Shown one piece after another: positions 1-15,439 of a stretch of DNA of 64,000 nucleotides. Position 1 is the first letter of the stretch, and every line of letters starts with the position of its first letter. A program made the translations under genes and the position numbers. The notes below the pieces were generated by a model. It saw only the letters and a program-made list of their open reading frames with translations, made no database searches and was not told the origin of the DNA. Source of the DNA: Macrostomum hystrix (Eukaryota; Platyhelminthes; Macrostomidae); NCBI GenBank assembly GCA_950097015.1, contig CATNEN010000038.1, positions 7,996,001 to 8,060,000 on the forward strand. Direction: 5' to 3'.

Positions 1-3000
1 GCGATTTAGATAAACAGGCAGGTTTTTTGCTGGCTAATCATTCTCATATTCACATTGTGTTACGTCAGGATTAAGATATTCCGCCATAGTATTATTCGAA
101 CCAACGATTACCTGAAAGAGGAAAATAATGTACCAAGTTACTCGAAGTTCTAAGTGTAGTAGACGGAAAAACATGACATAACATATGACATACGACTTAC
201 CGATTCGACAGGTGAAAGTTCTGGTCGTCTCCCGATACTGCTGCTGCTACCCTCAGCTGAGCTCTAAAAACAGGGAGTTTCAGATCGATGGTTGGGCAAG
301 GAGTACTGTGCAGTATCAAATTATCAATCCAAATTACAGAGGCTTACTCTTTTAACAATAAATACCACAACAACGACGAGGACGATCAAGATTAGCAAAA
401 CGGAGCCTACAACGATGACGCTAATCATCACTGTATTTGATAATAGTTCTGAAAGGAAAGATTTCTGCTTTAGTAAAATATCTAAAAATCAAGGCACAGC
501 ATGGCAACACGATGGAAAGGTGATAATTACTAAGGTTCTCAAGTTCGCCGGCTGAAGCAGCAGAAACTCCATCCGAAGTTCTTACGGACACGACCCCTCC
601 TGCTGTACTTTGGGAGAAATTCGCTGTTATTGGCACGGTACTGGTTGTGGTTGGCACAGTACTAGTTGTGGTTGTTGTTTTGATTGGCGCAGTAATGGTG
701 GTTGTTGGCATTGGCGATGTTAGCGCTACAAGTTGAGATAAGTGGTACATAATTGTTACAGTTGGTATAAAAATAGTGCTTTAAAGCTGAATCAATACGG
801 GTAGAACTCAAGTACTCGAATTTACTTGCTGTTGGAAAGGGCTCGTGAAACAGCAATGTTTGATATGAAATTTCACGAGATAAATTCTACCTGTCCTGTC
901 GCAAGGTGATTGCAAGGAGCCGCCGCATCCGGTCGAGCTGCAGTCAGGAGGAGCGAAGCCGGGCTTGCAGTAGCACAGCTTGTTCTTTGTCGGCACTCCG
1001 TTGCCGTGACAGTCGGGACAGTCGGTGCAGGCAAACCTGGACACCGGCTGGCAGCTGGAGTTCACGCACATCTGTTGAGTACAAGTAGGGTACATGTACA
1101 CAGAAAACGCTCAGCAGATACCGGTCTTATTAGTACAACCTTCGAAAAACTTTACAGACACGCAATAGTACATGAAAGGCGCGACTTTCAAATTATGACT
1201 TCGAAATCAAGGTTAGATAGTATAAGCGAGAATACGACAGTTAGCCAAACAGCAAAGAATACTCGAAGCAGTTCAACTTCACTGTACGACTCACATATTG
1301 CGAGCCGCAGAAAGCTCCGTCAGGCACCATGCTTGGATCCCTCAACCCGCTGGAGGAGAAGTCCTGATCGCTGTTGCTGGAGCAGTTGGAACCGTCCAGC
1401 AGATTGTAGGTATTACCTATTGCTGGCTTCGTGGGCAGCGTACAGTGCAGCAAGCCGCACATGGCGTTACTGCGAATGCGATGATGGCTGTGCAACTTTA
1501 GCAAAGCCAACCCAGGAGTTTACTGGACGATGGGGTACGAAATGAGCTCAGGAATTGCATTATATTTATATCTAAAAAATCTGACAGCCCGGAACCAAAA
1601 ATCATGGAGCCATGAAGTCAAAAAAAGTTTTTGAGGGTTGGTTCGCTGGACTTGGACTAGACTGGAGGGGTTAGTTCGATTTCCCTATGGGGCTACGCAA
1701 ATAAACAGTTGAAAAAGTACTCACGCCATTGATGAGCATCTGGAAAATGTGTACCGCCTGGTGGTTACGTTCATGAAGATCAGCGACCAGTGACAGAAGC
1801 CTGAGTTCGTGCCCATGTTAATGCCGGTGAAGCACGTTGAAGGAGCGACCACGGCTGACGGTCCAAACAGGGCGCGGCACTGTTTGAGGCTGCTCTTGCA
1901 CTCGCCGTTGTAGCAGAAGGACTGAAAAAAGCAGAAGCTATTATTTTACACACTGAAACAGATGACGAATGTATCGATAGAGAGAGTTGTAGCATCGTGC
2001 ACAAATGAAGGACATAAACTAATGGGTTCGTGCTGTCATCCTGGCCATTGTAATTGGGTCTAATTTGGCTGTGTCTTTCTAATCGACAACGGAGAAATGA
2101 CTTTAAGAAAAGGCTGTTCTATTAAATTTTCTTAAGGGTGGAGTGAAAGAGGACTTAACACGCTTGTTTCTCACACCTCACACCGCAGCTGCATTCATTT
2201 GGAGGCTTGTTGTACATTTATGCCATTAAGGTACTCTGCCAGAAAATGAGATAAAGTCAGGGCCTCTGTGTGAGTGTTCTGCGTACTGTGTCCACGCGCA
2301 TGTCTATGTGCTTGCTGCTGTTCTACTGTCATCAAACAAAGCACCAGTGCCCATAGCCCTCCTGCCAATATTAACTATTGCAAACGTTTTCAAAATGTCC
2401 CCTGAACGGTTAGATCAATGGGTTCTCACAACACCGGGTGAGCATTCCACACCGTCGTGAACTTTGTCATCAGGCGGGCACCACTCGGTCGAACCGTCGC
2501 AAGTCTCAGCGACGTCGCAGGGCCCGTCGGCATCGCGACACACCTGGCCCCTCTGTTTGAGCCTGCAGGTGGTGCTGTTGCAGCAGGAGCCGCTGGCGCA
2601 CTCAGAACCGGCAGTGAACATGCAGGTGCTGGGGTTGCAACAAGCCGACCGACACGTCTGGATTAAATGCAGATTACAAAGCAGTTAATGCATACGTGCT
2701 GAACAATCTGCACTTTTGAAGTGAGTTAGTTTCTAAAAATAACTATTTTCTCGAGCGCATCGAAATCCGAGGGCTGTCCCCCACTTTCAGTCTGGAAATT
2801 GCTAATAATTGCTAATTTCAATTTTGACTAAGACATGCGAGTATGAGAAGCTTCTGTTTCTGTGAGCAAACACTCAATGGCTAGCTAATTAGTTGCACAA
2901 TTTAGCAATGAAATAACTGACGCAGGCCGGTGAGAAAGAAAACACAGCAAACAGAATCAAGGATATTTGACGAATAGCAAAGTAAATATTTCGAAACTCA

Positions 3001-6000
3001 GGCTCATTTCTGTGTCATTCGTTCTAGTGTCACTGTATAGGCAGCATTTTTCTCTGCTACTTTTAAAAAAGCAGTCAAGCTGAAAGTAGAATCAATTTAA
3101 GTAAAACTATTCATCACTCAAAAGCTGATCTGGTCTGGTCTGATCTCCGTTACTCACCAATGACGGACCGCAATCGCATTGTTCTCCAGCCTCAACGACG
3201 CCGTTGCCGCAGCTGCCCGTGGACCCGGCGTTGGAAAAGGCCGCATCGGGAGCGTCCCTCAGACAGGACCGCCAAATCGCGTCGACTTGATTTCGCCAGG
3301 TGTCCCAAGCGCAAGAGGACCAGTTGAGGAGGCCCCTGCAGTGGAGAGATTTCGGGCTATTGGTCCACTCTCATTTGGCTTTACCATTCGAATTTCAATA
3401 ATGTTATCAACGTGTAGACTGCCTAAACATAAATTAAATTTTGCTCACTGAATACTCACCTGAAGCTTGAATCCAGTATGTAATTCATGATGCAGCCGTT
3501 CGAGCTGGGACAGGTGCAGCCGGACACGTCTTCAACGTTGCTGAAGCCGAGCAGCGCGCCGATGGAGTGAGCGACCAGCCAGGCAGCGTTGACGGGCTCC
3601 GTGAGATCCTGAAATTCAAGAATGTCAACAACCGTGTTGATTATTGTGTTGGTCGGGTGCTTCGTTTATCCGGATTTATTAAAACGACAGTTTCCCGAAT
3701 GCTTGACTTTTGTCTATGGTGAAGAACTGGCTCGTTTATTGTTTACTCACTGGGTCCTTAGAAACTTTGTCTGCTTGCTTTCCATTATTTCTATTCTGTT
3801 TCTGACCTCGCTCTAATTCTCTGTTTTTCCACCTCTGCCGTTCCTTGATCTCCTTTTTTTGCCACCTTCTGATTGGTCCGCCTCTCACCTGCTAGCCTCT
3901 CTCTTTTAGCACAGTCACTTAGTCACTCACTTGTGATTGCATCGACAGCGGGTATCCAGTAGGTCCAACTTTCCATACTATAAATATACAGTCAAGATCC
4001 CTTAATCCTCCAGCAGTCGTTACTCTTTCTTTTTCTCTTTCATTTATAATTTAATTTTTTGCGAGCCTGATGCATAAAACTACTCCTAATTCACATCGCA
4101 GTCAACCGATTCGCTATTTTCACTATAAACATGTACTTAGTAAGAATCAGTTGCTTTACCGCAACAAGTCCATTAGAATAAACCAATTGGCAGAGGCCAC
4201 CAGTCCACGAATATGTTGTAGCCGTCTGAGTCACTCCGGGAGCCAGAATTTTGTTCATGATGTTTGGCCTGAAACGTTTGGTAGCAGGATATTGAAGGCT
4301 GTAATTTATGGTTTCATGTGAGCTGCATTGATTGAATTTTTATGTTCGAGACACTGGGCCATGGTAATGACCACTTGATTAATCGGAGGTCATGACCATA
4401 AAGTGACATTTCGATTCATGACTGCACAAGTATTATGGACAGCTAACAAGCATTTAGTGTTTTCGTTGGGCGGGCATCCATGAACACTATATGACTTACG
4501 ATTTCGCTGCTCAATCATGCTTGCTTTACCATAGAAGCGAATGGCAACGCCTCATTACCGCACGCTTATAATTTTATATGCAGTCGATATCAGGATACGG
4601 TCGTGTCTATGGCAAAAACCGTCCTCGAAATAGGGGCTCGATGACAGTGTGTAGTCTCACGATAAGAACAGCGAAATAATCATTCTTATTTGAGCCAGAG
4701 TGCGGGAATGAAGGCAGTCGTGCAGGAATGAAATAATCTATGGCCAAATCTCCACTGTTTTACACATGGACATCGTGCAGGAATGACACTCTCCGTTCCT
4801 GCACGCAAACAATTTATATGTATTTGATTTATTTTTAACCCCCTGTCTCTTTCCTCCCTCCACACTTTATTCTTAATATGAATTTTGTCTATGGTTAGAA
4901 TGGCTCTAATAAGAAGGAAATCGCGTACTCGTGCTTTTCCCATTGAAGCACTCGTAAGCGTTCAAGAATTATACAGTCGATGATATAGACGCGCCCCTTT
5001 ATCGTGCAGCCTCGACCATAGACGACCTCGTGTCAAGCATCGTGTCTCGGTCGTTGCTGCACTTAAAAACCGTGCATCATATCTCCACCAGGGTCTACTA
5101 AATACTCGGGACGGGAAACGGCCAATTTATGCAGAAAAGTTTATGAGTCCGATTTTCAAAGTTTTCTGCTCGTCTCAATCGGAATCAGGGTTACTGTAAA
5201 AATGTGTTTCGGATCGGTCCATAAAGTGTTTCGTTTAAAACTGGTTGCTGCAGGTTATAAGGTATAATTTTTGCTCACGTGTAAAAAAAGCTAAACTCCC
5301 ACGAGTAAAATTCTGGTCAGCAGAAAACTTTGAAAATCGGATTCATAAACTTTTCTGCATGAATTGGCCGTTTCCCGTCCCGAGTATTTAGTAGTCCCTG
5401 CTCTCCATTGAACAACGCTGAGCAAGGGTTTTAATGAACATCGTTAAACTATGTCAGGGGTAGGCAAACTTATTTGCTGGCGGGCCAAAGAGAGAGCCTA
5501 ATAGACGACAGCGGGCCGCATTGACTGTATAAATATGAGATAGGGGAGAGATGAGACACGGGAGAGATGAGACACGGGAGAGATGAGACACGGGAGAGAT
5601 GAGACACGGGAGAGATGAGACACAGGAAAGATGGGACAGGAGAGAGATGAGACACGGGAGAGATTAGACACGGGAGAGATTAGACACGGGAGAGATTAGA
5701 CACGGGAGAGATTAGACACGGGAGAGATTAGACACGGGAGAGATTAGACACGGGAGAAATTAGACACGGGAGAGATTAGACACGGGAGAGATTAGACACG
5801 GGAGAGATTAGACACGGGAGAAATTAGACACGGGAGAGATTAGACACGGGAGAGATTAGACACGGGAGAGATTAGACACGGGAGAGATTAGACACGGGAG
5901 AGATTAGACACGGGAGAGATTAGACACGGGAGAAATTAGACACGGGAGAGATTAGACACGGGAGAGATTAGACACGGGAGAGATTAGACACGGGAGAGAT

Positions 6001-8470
6001 TAGACACGGGAGAGATTAGACACGGGAGAGATTAGATACAGGAGAGATGAGACGCGAGAGAGATGAAACAGGACACTGTAGATGTCAGAAGGGGCAACGG
6101 GCCGGATTTGGGAGCTTCGAGGGCCGCATCTGGCCCGCGGGCCGGAGTTTGCCGACCCCTGAACTATGTCTATGGGGAATTCCCACAGGGAATTCCCTTT
6201 GGATTCTTGTATTTCAAACGTTAAGTAACTGTGACCGAGGGCGCGCAGCGCCCGAGGTCATAGACATTGATGCCCGAAATAGCCGGTGTGTATTTTCATT
6301 GAGCAACGCTGGGATTCCCGCCATCAAATACCGCGGGGTTAGATTGGACAGATGTATCGGCTGTTTCGATGCTCTTCTTTGTTCTTTAGTTATTTTTACA
6401 ATACTACGAGAAAGTTAAGATATTGGAATTCAAATTTATCAGAGCCTTCTTGAATAAAATAGAATGTTTGAACTAAAAGCTATAAAGGAGATGTACAAAC
6501 AACACATAATTAAGAATGTACAATTTAAAATTTATGCTTGTCAGAAAAAAATCTAGAATATTCACGGTAAGCTGTGCTTACCACTGCAGGCAGGAACCGA
6601 TAATATCAATTTAACCATAGAATTCTATCTACTCAAGCCGGCAGGAAGTAAAATTAGGCCTTGGTAAGCACTGCTTACCATCAGTCTTCTCGTGGTTTTA
6701 ATGGACGAAATTAAACATACAAGTTCTAATATATAATCGCGGTATTTTATGTGTCCCATAATATTTAATCGCGGTATTTAATGGCGGGAATCCCAGCGTT
6801 GCTCAATGAAAATACACACCGGCTATATTCTTACATTAATGAACATTTTGAATGTCTATGTTAAAAAGCTATTTCAATGCTTGATCAAGCTGTGCTAACA
6901 GAGGGGCTAAATAAACATTAAAGACCGATCTCAACGTTGGTCAATGTCAGCCCCATATCGAGCTAAACTATAGCTTATCACAGCAATAGGCAATCGGTCT
7001 TACGTCAAGAGGATGGCAGCGTCGTGCCTGATTTTGATGTTCAGCGCCTTGTATACGCCGAATTCACGGAGTATATCGTCCACAGACTGAGCCATGCTGA
7101 ATGGATTTGAGCTTAAAACAATGGCACTCTTCAGCACGACTCGAAGCCCGAAGGCCTGATAGACCTGCAGGTCGATCAAAAATGAAATGCTTCAATTTTA
7201 AGTCATAGAAATATAGAGTGTACAATTGCCGTTAAAAACGATTAATTTTCTAACCCCATTGACGTAGTTGACAATTTCCATCATGCGAGGAATCGCTCCG
7301 CTTCCGAACTTGGTTGACTGTAAAGAAAATATTAAAAAGCTAAAATGACATTGTCGCAGCTATTGACCTTGGGTTAAATTAAAACGTTGTTATATTAGCA
7401 GTTATAAAAACAAGTCAAAGCACTTGAATAAACCTTACATAGTCGCTCTCCGCCACCAGCATCAGCTCCAGCACCTTCTTCGTCGCTCCGTCATTGAAAG
7501 CTTCTAGCTTCAGGGACCTCCTTTTCCTACTTGACGGCCTGGCAGCAGAGGGCAGAGACCTGCTGTTCCTTTCGGCAGCGGGTGGTGGGAGCACGCTGGT
7601 CATCTCGAAATCATCCTCTTTAATCTCGATAGGCTTCGGCACAGCGACTTCAGTCGAGTGAACCCACTTCGTTGCGTGATACCATAAGCCATTGGACTTG
7701 AACCGCGCACTGCAAAACATATTTCAAATGGCACAAACAAATATAGTGAATTTGTTTAAGAAACTTGTCCGATAGTAACGCTAAAAGGATTGTTTTCTAA
7801 CTGCGTCTAATATCAAAAGTCATAAATATAGCTTCATATAGACCTTAGAAATCCGGAATTGACGTGGCCAAACACAGCTTCCTGCGTCTCCGTGTTCACT
7901 CCGTGATAAAGGCACGGCAGAGGTACCACACCAGCTCCTGAGTCAGTCATCACAATGAGCTGATCGTGTATGACGGATCTGCGTCAAGAAGCGATGTGAC
8001 AGTGTTAGCAGCAAAGTGGGGGTAGAGCGGCAGAGTATACTCCTGATTATTAATGACACACCTGTGTGTGTGGGAATCAGGGGAATCAGGTCAGGGGAAT
8101 CAGGAGGGTTACCGAAAAAAATTCGCACAAAATGGTTGAAACTCACGGCGTTGATAAAGTAAGGATGGTCTTGTGAGCTTTGGTCGCATTCGGAAATCGC
8201 ATCGGAATTGAGAGCTGCGGCTTGCAGCCGCGCACCAGATCCTGGACAGTCAGATTCGAGACAGTCGGTGACGCGGTCACCTCGGAACATCCTAGAAGTA
8301 TTTTGCATCGCGATTTTCTCTTTTCAGAATTTGATAAGCCAAGCCCAGTCTTAATTATCCCTATTAATCCTAAATTATTGCCTACGAGTAATTGATGTGC
8401 GCAGAAGTACTAAAGTTGCTCTCAACTTACCGAGTACAATCAGGAGTGCAATTGAGATTAGGGACCGCAT
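1..8470 (-). CDS. ADAM-family transmembrane protein with a degenerate protease site (3' end cut by window edge)
   Basis: ADAMs are type I membrane metalloprotease/disintegrin proteins of the cell surface. Exons, 5' to 3' on the minus strand: 8470-8431 (ATG, signal peptide MRSLISIALLIVL), 8291-8147, 7978-7844 (prodomain with CLYHG), 7709-7439 (furin-like SSRKRRS, then LELMLVAESDY), 7317-7255, 7164-7004 (ends HDAAILLT), 3608-3460, 3335-3158 (CGNGVVEAGEQCDCG, disintegrin start), 2657-2430 (disintegrin with CDVAETC), 1921-1725 and 1469-1295 (Cys-rich), 1071-891 (EGF-like), 725-531 (Thr-rich stalk), 448-348 (about 20 hydrophobic residues, then KR), 251-201 (cytoplasmic, Ser-rich). Phases agree at every join except between 7004 and 3608, where at least one exon is missing. 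The zinc site reads HSIGALLGFSNVED where the family has HExxHxxGxxH, but the following CIM Met-turn is kept. Catalysis is therefore unlikely; an adhesion or receptor role, as for non-catalytic ADAMs, is inference. The tail continues beyond base 1. Confidence 0.88.
3931..3977 (-). CDS. possible missing ADAM exon (tentative)
   Basis: A 47-nt stretch with acceptor-like tatag and donor-like gtgagt reads VGPTGYPLSMQSQ in the frame that joins in phase 0 to the next exon at 3608 (DLTEPVNAAW). In ADAMs a G-x-x-G-x-A...C...S segment lies just here, before the zinc site. Its 5' phase does not match the exon ending at 7004, so either another small exon lies between or this is not an exon. Confidence 0.25.
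5095..5394. mobile_element. 300-bp miniature inverted-repeat element in ADAM intron
   Basis: The left arm begins CTACTAAATACTCGGGACGG and the right arm is its near-exact reverse complement, ending CCGAGTATTTAGTAG. The arms match over about 75 bp, so the element is mostly two long terminal inverted repeats around a core of about 150 bp. It has no coding capacity. No clear target duplication was found, so the superfamily is unknown. Confidence 0.75.
5455..6161. mobile_element. hAT-like non-autonomous element, copy 1, carrying an internal minisatellite
   Basis: The ends are CAGGGGTAGGCAAACT and its imperfect complement AGTTTGCCGACCCCTG, flanked by the perfect 8-bp duplication AACTATGT (5447-5454 and 6162-6169). 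Eight-bp duplications and CAGGGGT..-type ends with GGCCCGC-rich subterminal sequence are typical of hAT elements. The interior (about 5545-6045) is a 16-bp tandem repeat around GAGATTAGACACGGGA, some 30 copies. There is no transposase. A second copy lies in opposite orientation at 34153-34811. Confidence 0.92.
6259..6860. mobile_element. inverted-repeat element in ADAM intron
   Basis: The segment from 6279 (ATAGCCGGTGTGTATTTTCA) recurs as its reverse complement ending at 6826; the arms match over about 57 bp, through GCAACGCTGGGATTCCCGCC to the CGCGGTATTT core. An outer pair CATAGACATT / AATGTCTATG at 6259 and 6851 suggests slightly wider ends. The inside is AT-rich and non-coding. The superfamily is not determined. 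Confidence 0.7.
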
Positions 8471-9294
8471 GATGCTGCTGATGTTCTTCGATACTTCTGA
8501 GAGACTTATCAACATCCACAGAAATTTGAAATTATAAATAATTCAGATTTTTTCTCTTCAATTTGAATTGTTGAGGCTTTGCAATGCACCATTTTTATAT
8601 TTTATGTTCTACCCTCGCAGAACAATGCGCTTAAAGTAGCTTTTAGCTCAAGGATACTGTGCTATGTTCGCAACTATTGCTAGGTATTGTGCTCTACTTG
8701 GGGTCTGTAAATAGGTAAAATCCTTGTTCTGCATTGTCTAAAAATAGCGATTACGAAGTAAACACCCATGCACATTACGAGAAAAATAACACTCGAGGGA
8801 ACTCGAGTGGCCGTTTCCGGTTAATTTTTCCAAGACGTGATCAGCGAAGTTCGCAAATTAGTGTAGGACATGCAGGTCGTTGTGACAAATACGGTTTATA
8901 TTGCTGAGTCCCATGACTTTGAACATAATGTACAAAACATCCGTCAAAAGTAACTGTCACTGAGGTATGACGCGATGCTTGGTTACGATTAGAAAAATGC
9001 CAAAGCTTGCGACACAAGGAGGGTTTTGTACCGATTCGGAGACAATGTGCTGGCCAGGTGCGAATGGTTGAGGGCCGCAAACGCGGTCAGGAAGAAATAT
9101 CAGAGTAGAGCGGTTATCAAAATATCTGTCAGCTTCAGCTTTCAGCTTTGCCCAAGTCCTGCTCTTACACTGCCCTTATTGGGTCAGATGTACACCCGAC
9201 AGCACAGCTGCAGCTATTACGCGGCGCATCTAAGTACTACGTACGGCTGTTCAGTGCATGGACAATAGGGATGCCACATTTACACTCAATTACG
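8471..9294. other. upstream region of the ADAM gene; nothing recognised
   Basis: This is AT-rich sequence 5' of the ADAM start codon. It should contain the promoter and any untranslated exon, but no motif here was distinctive enough to call. Short frames in it resemble no known protein. Confidence 0.4.
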
Positions 9295-9357
9295 TAGCTA
9301 ATGTAGCCGGACCTTCAGTTCGTGAGTCCGGCGCTTTAACGACTAGGCTACAACCTC
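9295..9357 (-). repeat. tRNA-derived SINE head fragment (family A)
   Basis: The minus strand reads GGTTGTAGCCTAGTCGTTAA, then GCGCCGGACTCACGA and GAAGGTC, matching the A-box half of the SINE copies at 27612, 36594 and 37466. It is cut before the B box; an AT dinucleotide run (about 9358-9370) adjoins it. Confidence 0.65.
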
Positions 9358-9499
9358 CATATATATATATCGGTTTCGCGCTGTGAAGTATTGATCTTTG
9401 CTGCTAAAAAAACTGTGACAACAGCAGCGGAAGCAACAAGATCAATCAGTTAATTGCATCGTGGCATTGAAGTGATGTTAGATTTTTGTTGTTTGCTGC

Positions 9500-10346
9500 T
9501 CTTGTGCTGTCACCGATACCGAGGACACAGAGAGCCGACAAGTTTTCGACTAGACGTTCCAGCGTCTCTATCAGCATCCAGGTCTCGGCGTTATAAAGCA
9601 GGAAGGTTTCGACGACCGCCTGGAACTACGCCGCCCGCTGGAGGTCAGATAGGGCCCCGGACTGCAAGATAGCCCTCACGGAACGGATGGCAGCCAAGGC
9701 AAGCCCGCGGCGACGACGCAGATCTTTGCGGACGTCGGGTTTCGCAGCTTCGATGTCGCCTGGCACAAAGAGCACGACGGTCTTTTGCGTGTTCACCATC
9801 AAGCCGATACTCGCCGCAACGCTAATGAGCCTAGCCATCTGGCGTTGGGCGCCATCGACGGTCGAAGACAGCAGGTTGAGGTCGTCACTCGTCGGCTTAC
9901 TCAAGAACGCTAAGCCGCCTCACCAGTTGACGTCGTCCCACGCGTCGCCGCAACAGAAAGCCGTCGTCGTCAGTCGACAGAACACTCCATAGCAATTGGT
10001 GGAGCACCAGGATGAACAAGAACGGTACCAGCGTGTGTCAAAGGGTGCGATAGTCCTTCCGGTGTCATCACAATAGCTTTTGTCTGATGGTACATAGTCA
10101 TCACGGCGGAAACCAGCTGCTCTGACGCGCTCTGAGCACCAGGGCCCCTGTGACCGAATCGAAAGCCTTCATGAAGTCTATGAAGATCAAGATCAGGATC
10201 AACTGGCGGATTTGCGCTTTCTCGATGACTCGGCGAAGAGCTAGATCTGAGACACTGCCACGGTGGGGCCGGAACCCGTTCTGCTTAGTCCGCAGGTAGG
10301 GGTCCAGCACGGACCAGAGATGCAGAAACCTTATAACAGACTGCAA
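9500..10346 (-). pseudogene. decayed non-LTR retrotransposon reverse transcriptase fragment
   Basis: Minus-strand frames carry RT pieces in order. 10346-10101 reads VLDPYLRTKQNGFRPHRG...FIDFMKAFDSV. About 10090-9990 is a shifted frame matching the PDG-x-SD region. 9904-9626 contains DDLNLLSSTVDGAQRQ and GLMVNTQKT, i.e. the segment around the second catalytic aspartates and after. About 9620-9500 reads LLYNAETWMLIETLERL, the typical post-RT region. Frameshifts separate these and the 5' part is missing. The sequence is close to the element at 43705-46305, so it is an older 5'-truncated relative and not a host gene. Confidence 0.85.
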
Positions 10347-11596
10347 ATTACTAAACCAAAATACACTTTTAGATTAAAAGTGCAATTTTATGCGGTTGTA
10401 AAACTGCGTCATGAATTAATATAAAACAACAAAATTATGCCATAGTTACAAAGGTACAATTATAAAGTACCCAATGCGAGAATTGATTAGCAAATATAAT
10501 ATATAGAATATATTTTGTCAGCAACATGCAGCTTTAACAAATTGACAAACAGTATAAGGACATTGGTAATTTTGCAGCAGAGAATTGTAAGCACACATGC
10601 TGGCAGAGATGCAGCAAGGCTGAAGCTGAATATTTATAAACTTAATGTTTTGGTAAATAGGACAAAACACAGGCAGTGGACTAACAGTAACGGTTGGACT
10701 AGCATTGGTAGCAGCTGGGGGCTGCTGCTGTTTACAAAACAGGCTAAGCAGCTGCAAACTGAAAAATGGCTAAGAAAGATAGAAGGATATCAGTGAAGCA
10801 AGTCAGAAGAAGCACAACTGGGTATAAAGATATGATTGAGGGCATAGATGTCAAAAAGTGAGCTAAAACAGGGACAAAGGTGAAACTAAAACACATTAAA
10901 TTGCACCTTTCGCGAAGCAGAAAGATTCCGGCTTTGAAATAGAATCACTAACAATCCCAAGGCCTCAAGCGCAGGAGTTTAGTGAGGCGAGCTGAGAACC
11001 TGTACACTGCCTGACGATGAGAATATCAGGGCAGATGTAAACACCTGTGTAAGCATGTTGCTCAGGGGTCAATGGTCAACGAATGACGCTAATATTGTTA
11101 CTCGTATCAAGTGTCGTTATTCATAACTAACTAACACGAGCAGGAAAACAGGCAAGTCTGCAAACGAAGCTACTAGCAGATTCAGTAGTGACTGAAGCGC
11201 AGGCACATTTTAAATATTACTATAGACTCGTAATAGATAAAATAAATGTGTATAAATAGTTGCGTTTAAAAGCAGCAAAATAGACTTGTTTACTAAAAGC
11301 GCGATTGCTTTTGCTTAAAAAACAGCAGCCAAACGACAGAACGGCGACTAGAAGAGAGCTGAGAAATCTATTGAAAAAACTAACTTCTGTTAAACAGAAT
11401 GCACAACTAACATTAATAGTGTGTACACTGACTGGGTCCTATAGAATCCGATGCTCATTGACTGTTCTATTCTATATTCAATTATTGACTTTTAGTTAGC
11501 AGAGCCATACATGTTAGGCTAGTCAGTGATAAAAATACTGCCAAGATGCTGGTAAGCTAGCCATAACGAATTCACTGTAAGCCACTGTAGAACGGC
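10347..11596. other. non-coding spacer with a partial SINE
   Basis: AT-rich sequence between the RT relic and the 3' end of Rac copy A. At about 10997-11110 it contains TACACTGCCTGACGATGAGA and following sequence similar to the 3' body of the SINE at 38673 and the fragment at 52393 (family B). Nothing else is recognisable. Confidence 0.5.
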
Positions 11597-15435
<3,839 letters not shown>

Positions 15436-15439
15436 TTCA

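Noticed and set aside
910..1545. 211-codon plus-strand frame
   Set aside because: Antisense of ADAM Cys-rich and EGF-like exons, which carry the real motifs.
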